From: Ichthyophthirius multifiliis
Taxonomy: Eukaryota; Ciliophora; Oligohymenophorea; Hymenostomatida
Direction of reading: 5' to 3'
DNA length: 25,505 bases
Assembly (NCBI RefSeq): GCF_000220395.1
Contig: NW_004086128.1
Coordinates: 1-25,505 of the forward strand
Below, piece by piece: positions 1-8,159 of the stretch. How positions within the stretch are numbered: the first letter of the stretch is position 1; every line of letters begins with the position of its first letter. A program made the translations under genes and the position numbers. A model generated the notes under the pieces. That model was not told the origin of the DNA. It ran no database searches and saw only the letters and a list, made by a program, of their open reading frames with translations.

Positions 1-58
1 TATATATATATATAAATATTTATATATATATATATATAATATTATATTATATATATAT
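1..58. repeat. TA dinucleotide microsatellite
   Basis: The window opens with an almost perfect alternating TA tract broken by a few AAT/TTA steps. No gene is visible between it and the SVIP-like gene that ends at 293; positions 59-292 are A+T-rich DNA without a recognisable signal. Confidence 0.8.
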
Positions 59-292
59 AAATGATTCAATTTAGGATATCTGTTTATATAAGAAAAAACA
101 AATATATTTAATTATATTATAAATAAATAATTAAAATTAATTATCTATATAAAAAAAATAACTCTAGTCGTGTATATCATTATATTTGATTTATATAAAT
201 TCTAAATTTTTATATCTATATTATTTTTTAAATATAATTTTTTAATATTAACATTCAATAATTATATATGTTTTTAATAAAATTATATTCCA

Positions 293-767
293 TCATTAAT
301 TTTGCCACTTTTAAAAATAATTATTTAATTTATATATATGTTTTCTTTTATAAATTTATGATATACTTTTAAAACATAGTTTTAATTTTTATTATTTCTA
401 TCATACTCTTCCAATTTTTTTTATTATTATTATTTAAATTACAAATCAATCATAGCCTATTAAGTTAATCCTCTATTTTGTTATTCGAATTATCTTTATT
501 CAGCCGCTTTAGCTGCAATTTGTCTTCTTTATTCTGCATTTAATTAACTTTGATCATATTATTGTTTATCAGTTCCTATAATAACTCCATTATTTTTATT
601 TTTCATAATCTTTTTGCTATTAACTTAATTTACTTTAAAATTTTTATCATCTATAAATATTATAAAAAAATAAAAACTTTATCATTTTAAGAAAATTTTA
701 ATAAAAATTTAGATAAATTTATTTTACTTTATGATTTTTTTTCTTTTAAACAAACACAGGCACCCAT
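293..767 (-). CDS. SVIP-like small p97/VCP-interacting protein, three exons
   Basis: Predicted 112-residue protein with exons 767-728, 650-367 and 307-293 and introns of 77 nt (727-651) and 59 nt (366-308), both GT-AG; the frame is kept and ends at TGA. It starts MGACVCLK, a Gly2 and Cys-rich N-terminus suited to N-myristoylation and palmitoylation, like animal SVIP (MGLCFPC). The middle carries a VCP-interacting motif: AEQRRQIAAKAAEQRQ followed by FEQQNRG, with the alternating Arg/Ala pattern known to bind the p97 N-domain. A charged Q/K helix follows, and the chain ends LKWQNQ, where SVIP ends LRWTVS. SVIP is known as a membrane-anchored inhibitor of ER-associated degradation. The fit of all three blocks (acylated start, VIM, terminal Trp) makes the call good; function in a ciliate is inferred. 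TAA/TAG are read as Gln. The third exon encodes only four residues plus stop. Confidence 0.75.
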
Positions 768-1457
768 TTTCAAAGTATTTTATATTATTTATATATATAA
801 AAAAATTTTAAATTATTTAAAAAATAAAATATAGAATAAAAAATAACTAATAAAATAAAATATTAAAAAAAAAAGAATATACAAATTATATATATAAATA
901 TATATGTAAATATTTATAAATATATAATTAAATAAATATTTTATATATATATTTATATTTATTTATTTTATAGATTCATATTTATTTTATTTAAAATTTT
1001 GAAAGTATTAATATTTAATTTTTCTGCATTTTATATTTTTCATTATTGAATTTTATTTTATATTTTTTAATTATTTATAATTAAAATATATTTTTTATCA
1101 AAATATTTTACACTGACTCATATCTTAAAAAAATTGTATTACAAAAATATAATTATTTAAATATATTTATAGCATAAATTTTTTTATATTTAAAATGTAA
1201 ATATGTAGAATTTATATTTATTTATTTTTTATGTTTTAATATTTTTTTATATTAATTTAGTTTTATTATTATTTTATTAGTCTATTCAGGTTTTTTTCAA
1301 TGTTTTGTTATTTATTTAATTATATTTTTTTTAAAAAAAATATACAAATAATTAAAAAGTTATTATATTGTTTTAATTAATTTACAAATATAAATTTCAA
1401 TCTAGTTATATTAGTTTTATTATTTACTTAAAAAAATTGTTAATTTGAAGTTTTCCT
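768..1457. other. Intergenic A+T-rich DNA
   Basis: No supported gene. Long runs of A and T and TATA-type repeats near 885-960. Frames stay open only because TAA and TAG are sense codons here; the encoded sequence is low-complexity Ile/Lys/Asn/Phe. It separates the start of the SVIP-like gene from the 3' end of the ubiquitin-like gene. Confidence 0.6.
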
Positions 1458-1667
1458 TCAATTCAATAATAAAGTTTACCCGTTTTAAATTTAGTAATCA
1501 AATATTGTTTTATCATCATTTAGATGTCTGCATTAATAAAATAATTTTTATTAATTTTTTGATATTCCTGTTAATTATTCTAATTTATTCTTTAAATTTA
1601 ATATTGATTCTTCCAAATCAACTTCTATCGTAAAAGTTTTATCTGTTCTTATTAAAATCTAAATCAT
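1458..1667 (-). CDS. Short ubiquitin-like domain protein
   Basis: A 69-residue reading frame from ATG at 1667 to TGA at 1458. It aligns over its whole length with the ubiquitin fold: MIQILIRTDKTFTIEVD for beta strands 1-2, ESILNLKNKLEQLTGIS for the helix (ubiquitin TIENVKAKIQDKEGIP), QQKLFYQCRHLNDDKTIFDY for strands 3-4 (ubiquitin [20 protein letters not shown]), then QIQNGQTLLLN for the last strand. The LFY...TIFDY block is closer to UHRF1-type UBLs than to ubiquitin. The chain stops right after the last strand with no Gly-Gly tail, so it should not be conjugated. An alternative 3' end exists: a GTAAAC donor at 1480-1475, inside the QNG codons, with acceptors downstream would replace the last residues and remove the stop. 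I prefer the unspliced form because QTLLLN completes the fold. Partner and pathway unknown. Confidence 0.65.
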
Positions 1668-2247
1668 TTATTCTTAAAACAAATTTTCTTTTATTTTATA
1701 AATCTGTTTTCTTATATTTTAGTAAATTATATTTATTTTGATAATATTCTTTTTTTTTAAAAAAAATAAAAAGTAAATTTTCTTTAAGTTTTTGGTGAAA
1801 TCACATAAATATTTATATATAATTATTTTATTAAAATGATTAAAATTATAATTTTTTAATAAATTTATAAAAATAATAAATTATTTTAGTAAATTCTAAT
1901 ATAAGATAAATATTTAAAAAAATAAAATATATATATATTAAATTTTAATTAATATTTTATACTTATTTATTTTTATAATTAATGAAATCATATTTATTTT
2001 AAATATATAATTTAAATTTGATATTTATTATAATGTCTTGCTTAATTCGTTAAAAAATAATAAAAAATTTAAGTAAATATATGTTTTTTATATTATATAC
2101 ATATATTTATATTTATACATAACTTTTTTTTTTTTATTTAATAAAATAATATTTATAAAAAATAAATATTTTATTAAATATTATTTTATACACAAGTTTA
2201 TTTATTTATTTTTCGATATATCAAATCTTTTAGAAAACGAAAAAATT
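1668..2247. promoter_or_regulatory. Divergent intergenic region
   Basis: A 580-nt A+T-rich spacer between two start codons pointing apart (ubiquitin-like gene at 1667, unknown gene at 2248), so it should hold both promoters. TATA-like stretches are everywhere and cannot be assigned. A possible leader intron acceptor (polypyrimidine then TTTTAG, about 2223-2232) lies just before the 2248 start. Confidence 0.35.
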
Positions 2248-2840
2248 ATGTAGTAAGATGAAGATTTTTCCATATTAGGATAAAATACATAAGATATATT
2301 AAAAAGATTTTAATTAATAGAAGAATCTAAAAAAATAGTTAATGAATTATTAAATTAAATACATGAATCTAGATTGATAGAATATTTATCTGGACTATCC
2401 AGAAAGGATGAAAAATAAAAAGGATTGCAATTTTCGGAAAAGCATTATAAGATATAATAAAATAATTAGAAATAATAAGGAACGAAGTTTTTAGTATAAA
2501 TTTTAGAGATGATATTATATTTCCAAATACAAATTTATATATATCAGACTTAATAATTGCTAGTATTAAAGATCTTTATTCATAATATGTAAATGTAATA
2601 ATATTATCATCAATAAAACATTTGGACATGATTTGCTCTTTGTAAGATTTATAATATAGAGAATATTTGAATTTATAATTTAATATAAAAGAATGGAAAA
2701 AAAGCACTGTGGATTTGATATAAAGCATAAAAAAAATAAAAACTAATAAAGAAGTTGAAGATAAATAGAATGAAGATTAGTCTTTTTTATCTAGATTATT
2801 TTGCTCATGCTTTAATAATAACGATTCAAAAAAAATATGA
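2248..2840 (+). CDS. Unrecognised ~197-residue protein with one frame change
   Basis: The frame opens at ATG 2248 (MQQDEDFSILGQNTQDIL) and runs through a helical, charged segment, KIVNELLNQIHESRLIEYLS then GLSRKDEK. It then continues in a different frame from about 2424 (IAIFGKALQDIIKQLEIIRN, followed by EVFSINF and DDIIFPNTNLYISDLI) to TGA at 2838. Both halves have protein-like composition and similar codon use, so they belong to one gene. The change is equivalent to one missing base near the A runs at 2411-2422, and no GT-AG intron there would bridge it. The C-terminus ends with a Cys-rich SRLFCSCFNNND patch that could be lipidated. I do not recognise the family; the protein looks alpha-helical and cytosolic. 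A sequencing indel is the simplest explanation; a true frameshift or early decay is possible. Confidence 0.55.
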
Positions 2841-3422
2841 AATTATTTTATTTATTTTGTAAAAAAATTATATTATTAATTTATTCTTATTTGAAAAGAT
2901 TTCTGTTTTTTTATATATATAATAATATTAATTTAAATAATTTCTTATTTTTATTTTTTTATCTAAAATTTTAAGAATATTTTTTATTTTAAATGAAAAA
3001 TAAAAATATTTTTAATTCTTTTCTTTTTTTTTTTTTTTTAAACAAAAAATATTTATAATAATTTTTGTTATTTTATTAATTTTTTGTTTATTTAATAATT
3101 TTTTATTTTATTTTTATTAATAAAAACAAAACAAAAAAAAGGCATATTAAATCTTAACAATATTATTTATCTAAACAAAAAAGTATTTTTTATTTTTTTG
3201 AAAAATAAAATAAAATTATTAATCTAAATTTAATTATAATTAAAAATAACTAAAAAGAACAAATGAAAGAAAGATATCATAATAAAATTTCTAAATTAAT
3301 ATTCACAAAAAAATAAAAATACATGAAAAAAATAAAAAAATAATGATAATATTTTTTTTATTAAAATAAAAAAAAAAAAAATAAAAAAAGAAACAAAGAA
3401 ACAAAGAAAGGAGAAAAAAAAT
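2841..3422. other. Intergenic A+T-rich DNA with A-rich leader
   Basis: No gene seen. T-rich after the upstream stop, then increasingly A-rich toward 3422. The last 60 nt are a purine-rich leader (AAAGAAACAAAGAAAGGAG) directly before the DHHC-like start, the usual look of 5' leaders in this window. Confidence 0.5.
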
Positions 3423-5498
3423 ATGGAACAACAATCTCAAACAAAACAATAAAATTTTATAGAAATCCAATCTTTAACACAGTCTGATTTACAAACCGAA
3501 ACCAAAATTCTACCCTAAACCGAAATATCCACAGACTTAGCATCTCCCAATACTCATTCCAAAATGAAATCTGTAAAAGAATACATTGAGCATCGTTAAT
3601 AAGTCATAACAGAAGAATAAAATTAATAAATAAAACAATATTAACAAAACCTAAAATAGCAAACAATCCAATATCATTAAATAATAGATATAACATCTGA
3701 AATATCCAAAGGCAATTATAATCCTGCCCTTCTATGTATTAAAATGAAATATATAGATATTAATATAAAAGATATTTACAGTTAAACACTATTACATAAT
3801 TGTGTTTTAGCTAATTAATTAGACTTAGCAGTATTTTTATTAAATAATGGAGCAGATCCGAATATTCCAGACAATTTCAATCGCACGGCTTTAATGATGG
3901 CAGCTAATGGGGGTGGAACGGTTCAAAATATAGACTAAAAAAGCAACGAATTTAAAGCAATAAGCCAAAACTATATCAAAATTTTCAAATTATTGATTGA
4001 TTTTGGGGCATGTATTCATTCCAAGGATATATATTAATTTTCCGCAATATTATATTCAATTAGAAATTAAAATATCCTCATTTTTTTCTATTTATTGTAC
4101 CTAGGAGCTAATATACATGATTCAGATTCCAATTCTTCCACAATAGTACACTGGACAGCTTATAAAGGCAATCTTTTCCTATTAGAATTATTAAATACGT
4201 TAAATTTAGACCTTTTTTCAGCTGATAATTAAGGTTATTCACCTTTAAAGAGATCTTTCTTGAATAATTCATATGATATAGTGAGTTTTTTAGGCAATTT
4301 AAATAAGTAGCAACTCCCTGATCTCCAAAAATAAAAGGAAGATGATCCCGAAAGAATTATTTCCCCTTCTTTAATTAATATTATTAAATAAATATAAAAA
4401 AAAGAGTCTACTTATTCCTATATATTGGCAAATAAATGGGAAAAAATTACCTCTGAATATAAAAAAGTACACCCCTTTTCTTATTTTTACTTCATTTTTG
4501 GCATTCTTCTAGGTTACATATATTATTCAACTAAAAATAGCCATTTTTACTTTAATTTATTTTTCTTTATATTATTATTTTTCTACATCAGCTTCTCCAT
4601 ATGGACTATTAACTCCATTGTTTCTTACAAAGATAGGCATATAGGTAATTTTTTAGTGGATAATGAAGGGATAGACCGTGATAGGCGTTTAAAAGAAGAA
4701 AACAAGGCAAATATACCCCCTTATATGTAAAATATAATGAAAGATTCGGAAAAATACAGACTTTTAAATAAAAAAATGGACTATAAACACTTAAATAATC
4801 TTCTTAAAAACTCAAAAATATAAAGCTTTAATCACGATATAATAAAAATAGACGAAAACGAGGAAAATCTACCATCTTTTATGCACGAAATATCTCTTTT
4901 ATATTAAAACAACTATTTTAGTAGTTTAAATAAAGTTGATTTTAAACGCATATGTGGAATATGTTTAAAATTTAAAGGTGTGAAAGTCCAACACTGCCAT
5001 AAATGTGGAATATGTGTCCCTTTTTACAATCATCATAATTTCTTTTGGAACAAATGCATTTCAGCGGAAAATCATTTATTATTCTTTTTATAAATAATAG
5101 TCTAATAAGTAACTTTAGTCTCGTTTTTTTATTTTTATGTCGATTTCTACTCTAATTAATTAAGTTCTTGGGTTATTTTTTAATATGTAGAGACTTTTTA
5201 TCTTATAAGTAAATTTTAAAATATATTTTATGCCTTATTTTTCGTTTTCGTGGGATTATTGGCATTTTTTAATGGAATTTTCGTTTTAATGGAATTCGTT
5301 GGAGTCTTAACTAACAGAACAAGGGACGAAATTCTAAATCCTTAAGAATATACCTATTTATATGAAATTGTAGCCGATAAAAAAGGAAGACTTTTTAAAG
5401 TTTAAAAAAATAGAAAAGAAAATATTTCGATATATTTAAAGGATAATATAATTAAATATATTATAAGATGTTTTTTATATATGAAAATAATTAAATGA
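3423..5498 (+). CDS. Ankyrin-repeat DHHC-type membrane protein with NHHN active site
   Basis: Single-exon, 691 residues. Residues 1-100 are polar and Gln-rich. Ankyrin repeats follow at about 120-295, with signatures TLLHNCVLANQLDLAVFLL, NNGADPNIPDNFNRTALMMA and HWTAYKGNLFLLELL, as in HIP14/Akr1-type S-acyltransferases. Two membrane segments lie near 349-400, the zinc-binding cysteine-rich domain at about 510-556, and two more hydrophobic segments between it and the end of the fold. A TRDE near 632 stands where the family has TTxE. The cysteine-rich domain keeps all expected zinc ligands (C-x2-C, HC-x2-C-x2-C, second His, later Cys), but the catalytic Asp-His-His-Cys reads Asn536-His-His-Asn539. 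Active enzymes load palmitate on that Cys, so this copy is predicted to be catalytically dead or to act only as a scaffold. Golgi/ER or vesicle membranes are likely by family. It converges with the pseudokinase gene, stop to stop 45 nt apart. Confidence 0.8.
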
Positions 5499-5543
5499 TT
5501 TTTTTTTAAATTTTTTTTTTTTTTTTCTATGAATTTTTTTTTT
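5499..5543. terminator. Short convergent 3' spacer, T-rich
   Basis: Only 45 nt separate the TGA of the DHHC-like gene from the TGA of the oppositely oriented pseudokinase gene. It is nearly pure T on the plus strand and must lie in or next to both 3' ends, so the two transcripts probably overlap. Function as a terminator is inferred from position only. Confidence 0.4.
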
Positions 5544-6500
5544 TCATGAATTTTATTATACTATATATTAATTTCCATATTATTATATTGTTTATTTACT
5601 TAAAATTAATACTTATTCTATTTTTTCATCTATTTCTTTATATGTATATTCATTTTTATTAAATATTCTAGGGCATTCTTCTTATTTTTCATTTATAATC
5701 TTTAAACTTTCAGCTTTATTAATTATCAAATCAATATCATCGTTCATCTCCTAGTTTAAATTTTCCAAACTTTCTTCACTTTCGAATATTAATTATAAAT
5801 AGTCCCTTATTTTTACTGAATATTTACCTTACATTATATCTAATCCAGCATCTTTATCATATAAATCCTCATCTAGTAATCCCATTTTCAAAATAATTAA
5901 CCCAATTTGACCCAAAATACACTTCTAAGGATCCATAAAGCCCTAATTTTTCGAAAAAGCAATTAATTGTGGGGAATAATTTATTTATTCATTATTTTAT
6001 CCTCCTAATTTAATAATTCCATATTCATTAATATAAATATTTTCCAATAAAATATTTAAAGGAAATACATAAACTGAAAACAAATAATTAAAAACTCCCA
6101 AAAGACAATGCAAAGTATAAAAAAGTTCTCCTTCTTCAAAATATAGAGGCGGATTTTTATTTTTCCTTACCTTAATTTAATCTAAAAGATTATAAGGAAA
6201 ATTTTCTTACATTTAAATGATTTAATAATTAGAAGAACAAAAAGCATCTTATAAAGTAGATGAAAAGTCTACTAATTTTTGAATATTTTTTTATTCTAAT
6301 TTTATAAGATATTTTAATTAGGCCACTTTGTGTTAAAATTCAGTAATTTCTGAGTATTTTAGGAATTTTAATTCGTAGTTTTGTTTCGTTTTTTTATTTC
6401 TTATTAATTTCGTTTACTCGTTTGCTTATATCTATTCATATTCTTCAGGATTGTATAGATTTTTCGAAAATATATATTATTATGAATTAGAATTACCCAT
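5544..6500 (-). CDS. Pseudokinase with MGN N-terminus
   Basis: Single exon, 318 residues, ATG at 6500, TGA at 5544. It starts MGNSNSQQ, a good N-myristoylation context. The order of kinase landmarks can be followed: an alpha-C-like helix and KNIQKLVDFSS (kinases: HpNIVkL), FEEGELFYTLHCLLGVFNYL (alpha-E), then PLNILLEN at 147-154 where active kinases have HRDLKPEN, and YGIIKLGGQNN where they have IKLxDFG. NYSPQLIAF stands for the APE region and ILGQIGLIILKMG for DVWSLGVILYEM. The catalytic Asp is Asn149, the HRD His is Pro and DFG is gone. No glycine loop or ATP-anchoring Lys is evident in the short N-lobe. It is therefore very unlikely to phosphorylate anything. Such degenerate kinases are expanded in ciliates. 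The role is probably a membrane-tethered scaffold, inferred only. Confidence 0.65.
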
Positions 6501-6710
6501 TTTTTTTTTTTTTTTATTTATTTACTTAAAAAATGAAAATGATTGATTAATAATAATTTTATTTTTTATTTTTTTTTTAACCAAAAAATAAATAAAAAAT
6601 TAATTTTTTTTTAATAAAAAATTTAATAAATTATTATTTCTAAATATTTTACAAATAAAAAATAAAAAACTAATATTTATTTTATTAACAAAAATTAATT
6701 TATGGTTTAT

Positions 6711-7503
6711 TCATTAAAACTAAACATTATTTTAAGATCTTTTAAAAGATGATTTATAAATTTAATCATTTTATTAATTTTAATCTTTTTAAAATATTGT
6801 TTAATATTGAGATTATTATTTAGTTGCCTAATATACTTAATTTTTATTTCTATTTACTAAAATAGATAAAATAGATTTGTTTTATTATTATTGATTTAAA
6901 CTATTTTTCGAATTTTAATTTTAATATTTTTTATCTGTATTTCCATCGAATTTATATGATAAAGCTTTTAAAATATTATTTTTCTATATTTCTTTATCAT
7001 CATTTTATTATTCTTATATAAAATCATAAATATTAGTTATTTATTCAAATTAATATTATTAAAAACTTTAAAACTTTAACTCTTCCTCTCTTATCTTTTA
7101 AAATATATATATATATATAGATATTCAAAATTTTTTAAAAAAAAAATACTAATTCATTTATTAAATCACATTAAAATTGCAATTTATCTTATTCTAATTT
7201 GCTTTTTTTTAAATCATATATTAGTTTTTCTCTTTATTTTTAAAGTAATATTTTTCTTGCCTTTAATCCGTTTATTTTCGCTTATAATTTTTTTTATTAT
7301 TTTAATTCTTCTTCTTCTGCGTTTAAATTTTTCTTTTTTTATATTTATTCTTGCACTTAGAATTAACTTTTTTTATGTTAAGCTATTATTTTATCTATAT
7401 CAGATTCAAACTTCTAATCATCTTTTTTTTAATATATAAATTTAAATACTTAGAATATATATTTTATACATAAGTTAACTTCCCATGAATTTGTGTCTAA
7501 CAT
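6711..7503 (-). CDS. Coiled-coil protein, three exons, unknown function
   Basis: 229 residues from exons 7503-7470, 7421-7150 and 7094-6711, with introns of 48 nt (7469-7422) and 55 nt (7149-7095). The ATG at 7503 (MLDTNSWEVNLYDQKFESD) was chosen because splicing from it enters the long coding frame in phase. Residues about 15-105 are a highly charged helix rich in Lys/Glu/Gln with heptad-like Leu/Ile spacing (KNLNAEEEELKQQ, REKLIYDLKKSKLEQDKLQ), followed by a second helical stretch. The C-terminal third is low-complexity Gln/Asn/Ser/Lys. This looks like a structural or cytoskeletal coiled-coil protein. Its start faces the kinesin gene start across a shared 656-nt intergenic region, so joint regulation with the motor is possible. 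No family recognised. Confidence 0.6.
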
Positions 7504-8159
7504 TAAAACTCCTTATTAGCAATCTTCATATAAATTTAATTTATGACTTAATGTTATGTTTGGATAAAAAATAAAATTTACAATATTTCTTTAAACCATT
7601 CCTATTAATATTTTTTATATATAAATATTTTAACATTTTTATTCATAATTTTTTATTTTAACTTAATTTTAAAGTAACATTTTTTTTAAATATATTCAAT
7701 ATTGTCCCCATTTAAAATATTCAAAGTAATAAAATTAAAATATATTTTTAAATTCTAAAAAATATTCTTTTTTTATTTTTTTTAAATTATTTAAAATATA
7801 TTAAATTTATTATAATTTTTAATAATATTCACTTTTTTATTCAAATAAAATTTATATGAAAATTATTTTATAACTATTTACTTTTTTAATTCCTTATTTA
7901 ATATTGAATAACTATATTATATAAAAAATCAAATTATAAATAAATCTAATAAATAAAGAACAAAAAAAAAAAAATTAAATAATAAACAAAAATAAAAATT
8001 ATATTTTAGTTATTTATTTATATTAATTTATTTAATTATTATAAATAATAATTACAATTTTAAATTTTTTTTAATAAATATATTTTTGTTTTATATTTAT
8101 ATTTTTTTTTTAAAAAAAAAAAATACATTAGTAAAATAAATTTAATAAATAAGTAAAAA
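7504..8159. promoter_or_regulatory. Shared divergent promoter region
   Basis: A 656-nt A+T-rich region between the start codons of the coiled-coil gene (minus) and the kinesin gene (plus). It must contain both promoters. No specific element can be assigned; homopolymer A and T runs dominate, and an A-rich leader precedes the kinesin ATG at 8160. Confidence 0.4.

Noticed and set aside
1-58. Telomere or chromosome end at the left edge
   Set aside because: Only a TA microsatellite; no GGGGTT/CCCCAA repeats are present at either edge of the window.
2248-2840. A GT-AG intron to explain the frame change
   Set aside because: The only nearby GT (about 2339) lies upstream, and no downstream AG gives the required phase without losing clearly coding sequence.
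4425-4730. A separate 101-residue membrane protein
   Set aside because: It is an internal piece of the DHHC-like protein that ends only if TAA is read as stop; the frame continues through it into the zinc-binding domain.
7257-7439. Plus-strand hydrophobic frame of 60 residues
   Set aside because: Antisense shadow of the coiled-coil gene on the minus strand, whose Lys/Glu codons read as Phe/Leu/Ile on the other strand.
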